This document shows, one piece after another, positions 10,259-21,533 of a stretch of DNA of 64,000 nt (position 1 is the stretch's first letter; the number at the start of each line of letters is the position of its first letter). Both the position numbers and the translations under genes were made by a program. The notes under the pieces are model-generated. The model saw only the letters and a list, made by a program, of their open reading frames with translations, made no database searches and had not been told where the DNA came from. The stretch is taken from contig JAKJXP020000020.1 in assembly GCA_022225965.2 (NCBI GenBank), forward strand, positions 1 to 64,000, in the 5' to 3' direction. This stretch comes from Diatrype stigma. Lineage: Eukaryota; Ascomycota; Sordariomycetes; Xylariales; Diatrypaceae.

Positions 10259-12543
10259 CTAAAAGAAACTGCCAGTACCATTGTCATTCCCATCGCCATT
10301 ACCATTACCACCACCATTACCACCACCGTTCCCAGCATTATTCCCAGCATTGTTCCCCGCCTGACCAGTAGCAGCAGAAGCAGCAGGAGCAACTTCCGGC
10401 ACAGCATCGGCATCGTAGACCGTCGCCTTCAAGACGTTCCGGATATGCTCGTCCGACTCGAGCCAGACACCCTGAGACGGGGTGTGGGACAGCTCAGGCG
10501 GGTCGGCACAGCGCGCCCTGGCCGAATCAAGCAGCCGCCACAGCGGAGGGATTTGGTTGTCGTTGGCGGACAGGCACAACGCTATATGGTACCGGAGCAC
10601 GGGGTCGACCGTAGGGAGGGGGTCGAATCCCTGAGGATGGGCCAGCGCCCCCGCGTGCGTGACGAATCCCTGGAAGTTCGCCACCGCCTCCTCAGCATGC
10701 TCCTGCACGCCTTTCGTTATCAAGGCGACCATGAGCTGACGGAGAGTTGAGAAGTTAGCTAAGCATCATCTCATGGGGGGTGGGGGAACATAGGTAGGTA
10801 GAGATTGGATGTAAGAGTAGCAATGGACAAGTTGGAAAGAGAAAAAAACAAAAAAGCAAAAAGAAATTGAAATACGGATATGGACAGGGATCTCTTCGTG
10901 AATGGGGATCGATGTGATTATCCAGGGAGATGAATTACCCAAGCCATGCCCCGAATGTTACTGGCCACAGGAGGCCGTCTGTGGTCTTCCGCCATCTGGT
11001 GCTGCGTGCCTAAGCCGAAGTCTATAACCTTTATCACAGGCATCAACGAATGTTCTGCGAACTCGTCTTCGCCCCCTATCATCACTACATTTCCTTTGGA
11101 TCAGTACCGAAAACCTACTGCATGAAATGGGGGCTGGTTATGTGGACTGGAGTAGGTACGTACAATTCCCGTAGTTGAGGTCGTTGTGCTGTATCGGAGC
11201 CTGATCCTGGCCATGCAAGACTTCTTCCAGTATCGATTTCGAGTCCGCATCGGGTATGCTACCGTCGGGATTCCTCGGTGGATAGGCCATCCCAATGCAA
11301 GCCCGTATGACTAAAAGTTGCCGGAAACGGGAAAAGCAATGGCACGGGTCAGCTTCTAACAAGTCACTCTCGTTGGGTGTCATAGTTATCATTAGACCAT
11401 GGTTTGAAGTCAACTTCGACACTCACAGCAAAGCCAGATCCTCCATAGCAGTCTATTCGGCAAAAGGATGTCTTTCTCATTGCACCTCTCGATCATGCGC
11501 CGCAAGTCGTGGTTCTCGAGATATTCGATCACGGCCGTCGGCCCCGGTAGCCCGACCAGCGCTGCCGAAACCGTACCCATAGCTCGGCGGTCGAGCAATC
11601 TGTGGACGAACCTGACACCCTTTCTTCTGCGTGGTGGTGCTTCCGGGTGGTCACTGTCGGCTATAAGTTTGCAGATATGCTCGGCGCCTCGCAGCGTCTA
11701 CCAAGTACACACCACACGGGACGCATCAGTACAGCTGACCAAAGTAACTAGGAGCTATTGCCGTGTATACGTATTACATGCTCTTATCACTATGTAATAG
11801 GGGGAGTAGGTAGGATCAAAGCTGCTTTCGTATGGAAAGAAGTGATGTATTGACTGACTGACCTTCATGATCGCGATTTCTTGTCGCAAAGTATGATCTC
11901 CATACTCATGGATGGACCTCTTGATGACCAGCCTCCGCTTCCGGCGCCTCTCGTAAACCCGGAAGGTGGAGCCGTAGACGCCGTTTCCCAAGACCTTCTC
12001 GTACTTGAGCATGTGCTGGTGGGCGAAGTGCTTCTTCAACTGGTTGATCGCGGCGAGTAATCTCTCTTCGGCATCGGGCGGTCCTCCTAGCGCGAACAAA
12101 CCCTCTTCCGATGGGTGGAGTGCCTCGAAGACATCAGACGCATTTACCGGTGCTGGTCCGGGCACGTCGGGTTGTGGGTTCGCTGGTTCACCTTGGGGTT
12201 GCGAGAACCCGGGAGGTGGCTGAAGCCCGGGAGGTGGCTGAAGCCCGGGAGGTGGCTGAAGCCCGGGAGGTGGCTGAAGTCCGGGTGGTAGCTGAAGCCC
12301 GGGTGGTGGCTGAAGCCCGGGTGGTGACTGTTGCCCGGGTGGTGGCTGTTGCGCGTTCAGCGCCTGTTGCCATTGCGGATCCTGGGCCCCCGGAGGCAAC
12401 GGGACAGCAAAATAGCCCGGGAAAATCTGGTTGGCTTGGGGTGGCAGTCCTGGTTGTGGCGAGTTATTGGGAAGCTGGTCCGGGTGCGGAAGCCACTGGA
12501 ATCCCCCACCCATGTAATTCGGATAATCTGGTGGCTGTGCCAT
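10259..12543 (-). CDS. Fungal protein-kinase-like protein with Pro-rich N-terminus; possibly interrupted
   Basis: Five exons are proposed: 12543-11863, 11697-11427, 11310-11164, 11093-10939 and 10735-10259, giving about 577 residues. The N-terminus is Pro/Gln-rich with tandem PPGLQ repeats (about residues 68-112). A kinase domain follows: Gly-rich loop GNGVYGS (about 186-192), VIK lysine (208), catalytic loop HNDLNYGN in exon 3, and DFG in exon 4 (VIDFGLG). The C-terminus is a low-complexity Gly/Asn tract. The ATG at 12543 is the first in the frame. Other junctions keep phase (0, 1 and 0), but joining exons 3 and 4 with the only good GT and AG sites creates TGA just after HNDLNYGN. The copy may therefore be a pseudogene, use an unusual splice site, or carry a sequence error. 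All core motifs are otherwise intact. The family is the fungal-expanded kinase-like group. Substrate unknown. Confidence 0.72.
12208..12352 (-). repeat. 18-bp coding repeat (PPPGLQ units)
   Basis: About eight tandem 18-bp units encode PPPGLQ and variants in the N-terminus of the kinase-like protein. The units are nearly identical at DNA level, so copy number is likely to vary between strains. Confidence 0.9.
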
Positions 12544-13691
12544 GGCGAATAAACGATTGATGCGTGCGATAGGCAAATGGGATAGCCTTATTGCAAGAGT
12601 ATAAGACAAGATAGAGACGACAGTGATGGTAGTGGGCTGACCTCGAGCCTCCCGAGGGGGCCGGCTAGTTTTGTGTTGGGTACTCTGGTTCAGACAAAGG
12701 GGGTCGATTTGTCTTGGCTAGCAGTCCAACCAAGTCCGGAGATGATGAGGTCGGTCTTTATCTGGTTTGTATAAATCCTACACAATGAGCGTCACGACCA
12801 TGTATTGATGGGATTATGCAAATTCAAACACAAACAGAGCAGCATGTTTGAAGTACCGCTTTGTCTCGAATTAGCAGCCACAGCAACGTCGCGGGCTCCC
12901 AGTTCTTGATTCTACGTTTTAAGATCTACCTTAGTCGATTTCTAAGGGGCAGGCTTGCACGCATCCATCGCCTTTGTTATAGTTTAACGCGTCTGCATTG
13001 TTTAATACGACCGGAGCCCTGAGAGAGCCCAGGGGTCAAGATATGGCAACTGTGAGATGTTCTCGGGCGAGGAGCAGCGTCTATTCCTGGTCTTGCCTCA
13101 GTGTCCCACAATTCGTGCAGCTAGTCTCCTGCAGACAAAGCAAATTGCGTGACGAGAAGTCGGGAGTTACTTGACACGGCGAAAGATCCATGTTTCTGTC
13201 AATAAGCAAACCTCTCATGTATGGCCTCGTAATTGCACCAAAATAAACAACTATTCTAGAACTACGATGCTGACTACGAGCGATGAAATTTACTTTAAGG
13301 GATAGTCACCATATAGCGTGACTTCACGTTTATCCCGATCACCCTAATAGAAGTGTCCTAGTTCGAGGATATTGTCACTTATCCAAAACCAGACTATTTG
13401 CTCTTAATATGGGCTGGCGTTAAATACAACTCCTGACTTTCCAACATATACTGACTTTCACCAGTAACCCTTCCATAGACATAGAGAAAGCCAGTCAACA
13501 TGAAACGTCGATACATTATTTGAAGGTCGGCGTACATGAGCCATCCCACAAAATGGTATCCTTCCCATCCATGTATTGAATACCTCGCCGTTTTTGATCA
13601 CCCTAGTAGCTCGGTAACACTTGTCGGTCAGTGATCCAGACATACTTGAGCCACTTCCTTATCCCCTATACTATAATAACCGAGCACAACT
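12544..13691. other. Intergenic region upstream of the kinase-like gene
   Basis: This 1.1-kb stretch holds the promoter of the kinase-like gene and the 3' flank of the exonuclease gene. Short reading frames are present, but none shows recognisable motifs. No clear TATA box or repeat stands out. Confidence 0.5.
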
Positions 13692-15131
13692 TCAGTCGGA
13701 ATCCGGGGGAGATTTCGGCCACACATCCCAGTCAACGACATCCTCCCACCGCTCGACTTCCGGGGAAGAGGAACGTCTTCTCGTTCTCCCTGGAGCCCCA
13801 GCCCCTCTTCCGCCCCGTCTCTCCCTGGCCTGTTTCTTCCGCAACGACTTGGCCCTTTGCTTCTTTTCCTTCTTCTCCTTCTTCATATCTCTATCGAATG
13901 CCGCGCGAGTCCACGAGCCCCAGGCCTCGAGTTCTACGGGGTTCCGTAGGCACCAGAGGACCAGCTCCCGCGTGGCCAGCGCGTCCTCGAGGCTATCGTG
14001 GCTCGTCTTCCCACCACTACCACCCGCCACAGGACGGCGGATCACCAACCCGAGGAACTCCCGACATAGAGCCTTAAGCCCCCATCTGCGGGGAAATCCT
14101 GTACATTTGTTCTCGTTTCTGCTGCTGCTGCTTTCCTGCCCTCCAGCGTTTGTCCCCCCCTCCCCGCTACCAAAGACAGCCTCAGCAGCCAAAACAGCAG
14201 AGTCGACGACGCGGCTAATGCGATCGGGCATGATCCCGAGCCCGAGCGCCGCGAGGTCGAACTGCAGCGACTGGCCGACGAGGACCGTATTCGCGTCGAC
14301 GTGCTCCATCAGCGCGGCCTGGGCGGCCCCCAACCCCGCCAGGGCCTCGCCCCGTGCCGCAGCGTCGCGCATCCCCGCGGCGGTGATGCCGGTGATGCGG
14401 GTGCGCCAGTCGGTGATGTGGCGGTACTGCTGCGGCTCGATCAACGAGTGGATCAACGTCTCGCCCGTGAGGAGGTCGATCGCGCAGAGCGAAATCGCCT
14501 CCTCGGGCTTCCCGATGCTGTTGCTGTTGTTCGCGGCGGCTACGCCGGCCATCTCACAGTCGAAAACGACTGCTTTTCGCTTCGTCGTCGTCTTCATTGG
14601 GGGCGAGAATGATGACGTGTTGGCCACAGCAGGTGGAAACATAGGGGTATTAGGTGTAGAATATGTGGGGAGGGGACGGAGCTGGGCCGATCCATCATAA
14701 CCGCTGTCTTGGTTAAGAGACGAGGATGGGATGGTCGAGAGTGAGGCTCGGGTATCTTCAGGCCTGGCTTCTATGAGTGGATAGCCCTCCGAACGGAGGC
14801 GGGTTGTGGGATGACATCTGGATAGGAGGAGCCCGTACACTGACGACTGCTCGGCGGGAGATAGACGCGAGTACGTGTTGCCCCTACATGTGAGCGGCAC
14901 ATCTCCTGTCACTATAGTTCCCGACCAGTCATCATCGTGATCGTGGGCATATAAAGCGTTATGGTTCGCCAGGGCCGTCGGGTCGTTGAACATAAGGCGG
15001 CAATCGTAGCAGCAGAGGTCTTCATTGTGACCAGTTGCGGTGGAATGTTGTATCAGACCTTCGGTCCCCTTAAGCCATTTGGAACACTCGGGACAAGGAC
15101 AGGAATCTCCTCTTTGCTTTTTTTTCGTCAT
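13692..15131 (-). CDS. DEDDh exonuclease with two C2H2 zinc fingers (REX/ISG20-like)
   Basis: A single-exon gene for a 479-residue protein. Two C2H2 fingers lie near the N-terminus (CPECSKW...HSTATGH, about 14-35; CYDCRLM...HNALYAH, about 41-63). After a Ser/Pro-rich linker comes a 3'-5' exonuclease domain with all DEDDh residues: Asp191 and Glu193 in VFDCEMAG, Asp292 in GQSLQFDLAAL, and His378 with Asp383 in HDSLEDA. The C-terminus is a basic Lys/Arg tail that is probably a nuclear or nucleolar signal. Relatives (yeast Rex3/Rex4, animal ISG20L) trim RNA 3' ends in ribosome and small-RNA maturation. The start at 15131 (MTKKKQRGD) is preferred because the frame upstream to an ATG at 15458 is not protein-like, though that extension (588 residues) stays open. 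Confidence 0.88.
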   Translation of the reverse strand: MTKKKQRGDSCPCPECSKWLKGTEGLIQHSTATGHNEDLCCYDCRLMFNDPTALANHNALYAHDHDDDWSGTIVTGDVPLTCRGNTYSRLSPAEQSSVYGLLLSRCHPTTRLRSEGYPLIEARPEDTRASLSTIPSSSLNQDSGYDGSAQLRPLPTYSTPNTPMFPPAVANTSSFSPPMKTTTKRKAVVFDCEMAGVAAANNSNSIGKPEEAISLCAIDLLTGETLIHSLIEPQQYRHITDWRTRITGITAAGMRDAAARGEALAGLGAAQAALMEHVDANTVLVGQSLQFDLAALGLGIMPDRISRVVDSAVLAAEAVFGSGEGGTNAGGQESSSSRNENKCTGFPRRWGLKALCREFLGLVIRRPVAGGSGGKTSHDSLEDALATRELVLWCLRNPVELEAWGSWTRAAFDRDMKKEKKEKKQRAKSLRKKQARERRGGRGAGAPGRTRRRSSSPEVERWEDVVDWDVWPKSPPDSD

Positions 15132-18100
15132 CCTGCTGATTCCCCCCTTCACTATGGTATCTATATGTAGTGATTGATCAACGTGAAGTGCGGTAGGTAG
15201 ATTGAGAGAATACAGAATCAAATCAGCAATGGTATGGCGGCTTATGTAGCTGTAAAGACCTGTATAAGATTGAAGAAAGAGGGGTCGGGTGGCTGGATCC
15301 CGCATTGCTGGCTGCGAATGTCGCGGGCCTCCCGCTTTAGTCACCTGCATGCGATGGAACTCTCCATCCAATGCTAGCCTACCACGGTGGTGCCACAACC
15401 ACAGATATGAAACATTCATGTTCCGTTCGCCGTACGTCGAATTGGCATGAACTCTCATGTGGACACAGCGAATGAGTCAATGTACGGAGCCAGTCTTTCA
15501 CTTTGTTAATAACACCGCAAAATACCATATCTGGTTTTTATCGTGCAGTTCTAGATTTTGGATGAGGCAGACCCTTCAGGTGACATTTTCAAACATATCA
15601 CTTTAACTTTCGCAGTTCTTATTTTAACGACACCTGGTCACACCTTCTTTAATCAGTAGTAGGGGGCTTCTGTGGTTTAGCCCGGGTATTACCTATGCTC
15701 GGAATCTTATGACTAATATCTACAATATGTAAGTCTTCAAAGTTAGTTGACGAGGCGTGTCGCGATATAGGGGCTACAATAGGAGAGCTTGGATTACATA
15801 ACCAGGTGATCGGCACCTAGTGGCTTGGCATACTGTATATAGAGAACTCTTCCACTCCTTAGACTAGAGATCGCTTCTTTTCTTCTATATGACTAAATCT
15901 GTATCCGAGTCCATACCTATCTGTGATCTTCTGAATGCGACAAGGCGACCATAATATGGGATCTTCCAGAGTCTACTAGGGTTTTATACTTAATGAACAT
16001 ATAACATAGTTCAAGTGAAACAACGTGGACTGGAAATGGTTACATTCTACCACGAATTGTCTGGGCGAGTAAGCAGATTATCGGCAGCATAGCCACCACT
16101 CTTGGTACCTCACTTGATGCTTCAGACAAGTCTCATCTGACTCGCACCTCCTCTGCACCATCTGCCTAAAGATTCCATCCCAGGCAAACAAGAATCTCTG
16201 ATAAACCGAGCGCAGCATGGGAACCCTCTCCTTCTCCTTCCTCCCCTACTCCGTACAGCCAGCGAGCCCATTGGTGCTGGCTAATACCGAATCCCTCACC
16301 AGCGGTGGCGTTACAACGGCATTAACTCCGTCTCCGTCCCCGGCGCTAATTTGACGCCGCGGACCACGGGGACTCGGTCTCGTACACCACCCCACTGAAG
16401 GTTCAGGCAGTCGCTCACGATCTTCAAAGGTTGGGTAGTAGTCTGTGTAGTACACGCCGAAGTGGCGGCGGCGCAGATATGTTGAGGAATAAAGTGTGTT
16501 AGGGGATATAGGGATCCATAGGATCCCATGTTGCACTAGTGAGGGGGTTCTACATTTATAAAAAGAGCCGTTCTCCTCCCCCATTAAGCTTTCATAGGCT
16601 CGAGAGTCGTTCTAGTCCGATACCACCCCCTACCTAGCACCTTCCCATCACTCTGGTGTGAAAAAGCCCCTGATAAGATGGCTGAAGGCCAAAAGCGATG
16701 GGCGACCACGTTCGATAGAAGCCGGCCCACCCACGTAGAAGATCGGGACTACAAACGTGGTCGGACCCTGATTCTCGGGACGGGTATCCCGTGGCTCGTG
16801 GGGCGCAGGGCTATCGGCGTTGGGTCCCCGGCGTGGATCCCGGATCCCGCAAGTCGAACCCCTTTCTCCACACTCCGCTTAGCAGCAGCCACGGAGTGGG
16901 TCTATACACTCTCCATCACCTAACACGTATGACCAATAACAAGAGTACAAACGAGAGGACAACTACTAGTATGTAGTATCAAGCCTATGCTATATCGGCT
17001 CCATCATATCAACTAGTACTAGCTAGCAGGGATAACTCGCATATAAAAAAATACACCAAAAAGAAACGTCAAAAACATACAACACCAGGGATTCGCTGGT
17101 CGTCACCGACCCAACTACTGATCTGGCGGTATCTGGTTTATCTAGGGGAGAGCGGACGGGATCCCGAGTTTTCCAGATCCTATGGTCGTATGTGAAAGAT
17201 TGTGTTCTAAGTTTACTTTATAAGGGACAGGACTCAGTCAGTCCACCCAATATTAAGCAGCCAGATGTGGCCAAGGTGGCTTGTCCGCCACAAGCGAAAA
17301 ATGCCAACAGACGAAGGTCAGGCTTGAAAATGGCTCCTGCAATAGTTGCTTTCGTAACGCATACCGATTACTAGAAACATGGGTTTTTTGATCCCCGGAT
17401 TACTGAAAGCTTCCCAGAGCTTTGGAATGGTGCAATGGCTCTCATAATTTGGAGACTCTTGATCATATGTGAAGAACAATATCAACAGCACCTAACCTGA
17501 ATTCCAATTGGCAATTACGAACAATAAACAAACCCAACTATAATGTACAGCTGAAGTTATACCTACAGTACTTCGTCTGCACTGGAATATAGTTATCTTG
17601 GGAAGGAGGTCAAGCATCCATGGATGCATACAATGTACTTAGGTACCTTATGTAACCAAGCACCCCACGTGGCTAATACAGGGGATGAGGGGCCAGGGGC
17701 TGAAGTGGTGAGGGGCAAGTCCCACTTACAGGGCTGTTAGTAGGTACTACGTACCCCCCTATAACCTCGCCTCCTCACCTCCTACACCTGTAGAATAGAA
17801 TCGCAGTATCCACCATACGAAATCACAGAACTCTGACACCTAGAGAATGATGTAAGTAGAAGTATTGCGATTTGTATAAGAGCCCTGTGATATAGTTGAA
17901 TAAACTCCCGTGTTGCTAAGATATATATTTCCCCAAAGCAAGAGCACCATCCCCTTGTTGATTGACTACCTGGCCAGGTGTCACACAGTTCCATTGCCTT
18001 GCTTGTTGCCATTGTTGCCATAGTTTGCATCGTTGCTGCTAGCGGAGCAAAAGTAACACCCTGCACTGCAAAAAGTACATCATAAACCTGCACAAATACG

Positions 18101-18217
18101 CCTCAATTCTCTCCTCCGGCAATCAACCTCATATCTACCGCCAGAAGCCATGCGACTAGTACCACTTTGCTTTTGGCTTTTGCTGCAGGGTTGTTAAGTT
18201 AGTGAGTAATTCATATT
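15132..18217. other. Gene-poor, partly AT-rich intergenic region
   Basis: About 3 kb between the exonuclease promoter and the 3' end of the GT15 gene. The part at 15480-16080 is AT-rich. Open frames at 16246-16584 (-) and 16678-16923 (+) have no motif that I recognise and no supporting splice structure. No tRNA, repeat or transposase fragment could be supported. Confidence 0.5.
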
Positions 18218-20384
18218 TCAAGATATCTTGGTTGCGAAGGGGTTGCTCAGAAGGCCATCAAGCACATAGCCGCCGTAGCCGTCTCCGCCTGCCGCAATAT
18301 CTGCTTGGCGGGTCCAGCCGGGCTTCTTCTTGAGCCACCTCCCTCCCAACCACATTCGGATGCATGTATCGGAGGGCTTACGTTGTCTTGACTCGTATGG
18401 GACGAGCTTGGCAAAGTTCACGTCAAAGAAATTGACTGTGCAACCACAGGCTAGACCAGGGATCTGGTTCTGACGTTGAAGATCGAGTTCTATTAATTCC
18501 CAATGGTCATGTTCCTTAATGTATCGGTAGCCTGAGGCATAATCTCTGGCCAACTTGTCCCAAAAGGTCATGGTAATCTCGTTGCTCGTGATAGCAAGAT
18601 CCTTACTCAACACGAGCTCCTTGGTCGTGGTGGTTAATGTGGCGACATCTGTAGTTGCTGACCCTATCGTTGCGTGAACCTCCTTGTTCATTCGCAGTCT
18701 GAGTACCTCTTCTGCGGCTACTCCGAATAAGGGTTTTATGGACCTTCCTGTGTTCTTCTCGGTTGTATGGATGTCAGATTCGTGTGGGGGACATTGCTGA
18801 CATATTCCATGAGAATATCCGATATCTCGGAAGAACCAGATTTGGCTCTTCGGCAGAAACATGCTCACACTGAGGGTGTGAATAGGGGCGTCCCCCAGCC
18901 GCTCGTAAAAAAAGCCGCCCTGTTTGTCAAGATAATCGAAGTAGGCCATGTTCTTTTCACCACGGAAAAACTCAAGGGATCCCACCTCGAAATTTGAGTA
19001 GAATTGGCAGTTGTTGTACTCCGAATCAAGAATGGAATCGACGCCAAGAAACCCTTGCTTGTCGTTGCTATTCACCATGTCGACATATTCATCATCTTTG
19101 TGCATTTGCAGCAGCCAGCTAAGGTCTGCTTTCTCATCTAGGATATCCTTGTGGACTCTGATGAAATCTTTGGTCCTCTCCCATAACGATGGGATGGCTC
19201 TCTCATCTTCGAGAATAGCCATATTGAATCCGTACGAGAGGTTATTGTCCCGCATGAACCGGAAGACGTCGTAATTGATATCGCAAAAGTATTCCACCTG
19301 TCAAATGCATTGTTAGATCAATCCAGGTTACTCTTAAGAATGATACAACACAGGGGATTAAAGAAAGATAGTTGCCCACCAACAAACAAACTGTAACGAG
19401 GGATTGGTTCACTTACCCCCGGTTCGACCCGCCAATAATAATCGTACAGGCGTAGTCGCTTTTCTAGAGCGAAGAGACCTGAGTTCCATCGACACATGTG
19501 GTGATAGCTTTCCAACCAAGCCTTGCCGACACCAATGCCACCCATGTACTGGCGACCGACGTCAAATCGGGATCGGTCAATCCAGTCAGGGATGCGCCAG
19601 TGCTCATGGGGGATCACCTCGAAGAAGCATTGTGATCGAGTGGCGTTAGATACAATGGCTTTGAATTCGTCAGTGAATTCTACATTGTTAAAAAACACCC
19701 AGTCATAGTGGTGCGTGTCACGGTTGTTAAACCGATCCTCCACCTGGGCGATGCTCTCGACAATGGCATCAAGCTCAGAGTTGCGGACCAGGGAGATGAG
19801 AGCCGCCTTGGGCCTGGTCTCCTGAAGGGTGATGATGTCCTTGCTGGACAGTTGGTCGAGGCTTGTGTAGGTGTTTTGACGGAGCCACTGAACAGGATCG
19901 GGTCTTGCTGACTCACGACCAGTGGTACCAGTGAGATGATTGTCAGGGGTTGGAGGTGAATAGATGTCATTGCGATTCAGCTCCGAGGCGCTGAGCTGTT
20001 TGCCCCCCTTGGATACAAACCAGATGCTGGCTAGGACAATCATCAACACAACCATCAGGGTCGATACCTTTCTGGAAGTAACTTGACTGTTCATTTCAAA
20101 CAACGTACCATCAATAAAGGTAACATTGACTGGAAGCGAAAAGGAGATTGTACTCACCGGATCCGACGAGCCAGAAAGGCCCAGTCAGGAGTGATACGAA
20201 CACGGCGAGGTCTTCCATCTTCCGGATTGTGTACCAGGTCGACATTAGCATCATGGTCGCAACTTCCAAGAGCATTTCCGCCCGGTAGATCATTAAGATC
20301 GTGGTCTGGTCGTCTGAGAGAGGGTCGGGAACCCTCTACTCCCAGGTTACCGGGACCATGGGAGCGGTGGTATGGGCCCGACAT
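18218..20384 (-). CDS. GT15 alpha-1,2-mannosyltransferase (KRE2/MNT1/KTR family)
   Basis: Three exons: 20384-20158, 20086-19417 and 19297-18218, giving 658 residues. The first intron (GTGAGT to AACAG) is chosen because it alone joins the ATG-started first exon in phase to the membrane anchor. Layout: a polar cytosolic tail of 76 residues, an anchor at about 84-100 (STLMVVLMIVLASIWFV), a stem, then the catalytic domain. Family hallmarks are HYDWVFFNNVEFTDEFK, YYWRVEPGVEYFCDINYDVF across intron 2, and GDAPIHTLSVSMFL followed by WFFRDIGYSHGICQQC. The enzyme adds alpha-1,2-mannose from GDP-mannose to N- and O-glycans in the Golgi. It is longer than yeast Kre2 (about 440 residues), with an extra C-terminal stretch of some 200 residues. 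The usual RVEPD acid reads RVEPG here. Confidence 0.92.
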
Positions 20385-21533
20385 AGAGAAGCCAATCAAC
20401 GGAGGGCAACTGCTCTAGGACGTAGATGGATGTAGATGAATGTGAATGTAGGAGTGTGCTTGTGCTTTGTCTAAGTGTCTAAGTGATCAGGGCTTTGGTA
20501 TTGTTTGTGTGAATATCGTTCTAGGAAACGATGGAGCGAGATGGGAAATTCACGACGAAGTTCTGATGAAGGAGTTGAAGGAGATTAGAAAGAAGACGTT
20601 CAAGTGATGGGGGGGTTGCAGGTGTTTCAGCGTGTTTGCAAACTGGGAAATGGGGGAAGGGCCGGGGCAACAACACAACACAACGGCAGCAGGAACCTCG
20701 ATACCTGGGGGTGATTGTATATTATTCAGTTGACTAGGCGCCATCTACACAGTTGCTATAGCGCCTTATAGCGCCCGTCACGCTGCCGTTAGTCGGCTGA
20801 GGGCGGTATCGAATGCCTGTACTACAGAGGACGTTGCCGCCTAACGGTTGCACGTGGTACCTCAGGGGCCGGATAAGACGAAGTACCTCCTACTACAGCA
20901 AACCTGTGGTGTAGAATAACGTGGAAGGAGCGCCTATTACGAGACTAGAACGCGTCAGAACGCGTTGTCGACTAAATCGCCTAATTGCAACTGATATATC
21001 GCACGAAAGGTACTTCCCCGTCCCAAGACCAGCCTGGGGAAAGGTGGTCGAGGCGCCCACCTCCGCCCCTATCTGTGCAAGTACAAGCTTGTACAGTTCA
21101 TTCTAGGGGTAGAGAGGGACGCTAGAGACCAGAGAAGTCATCGTGCCTTCTATGTGTGCTGTCCCTGAATTGTGAAGACACCGACTAAGGCCGATATTGG
21201 CGGGAAATTCGCATATGGCCGTAACAGTCACTGTACCCCCATGGCCTAGTGTAACAGCAGCTACTGCAAGACGCTACTTGAACGGCTTGTCAACCTCAGA
21301 TTACGATGTCGGCTCACGTATGTTTGCTATTGCTAAGTCGAGAAGGTTCTGGGGAAATAATAATCCATGCGTAAATTTGTTACCCACGCACAAGTGGTTA
21401 AGACAAGCTATAGTACAAAGAACTCGTGATAGACAATGACTTCTATGCTTTGTCACGTGCACGTCCCCTCATTTCCGTCCCAGTTGTAACGCCATGACGC
21501 CGTTGCCCTTGCCTGGTTTATTACCACCCTGAC
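20385..21533. other. Intergenic region between GT15 and HIR1
   Basis: This contains the GT15 promoter (near 20385-20750) and the 3' flank of HIR1. The stretch at 20755-21080 has short self-similar pieces such as TATAGCGCC (twice near 20757-20775) and AACGCGT (twice near 20948-20965) that could be decayed repeat DNA, but no boundaries can be defined. No gene is supported. Confidence 0.5.

Noticed and set aside
13621..14700. 359-codon plus-strand frame
   Set aside because: It lies antisense to the DEDDh exonuclease, whose catalytic motifs are clear on the other strand.
15132..15458. N-terminal extension of the exonuclease to an upstream ATG
   Set aside because: The extra 109 residues are not protein-like and precede a typical basic start; treated as 5' leader.
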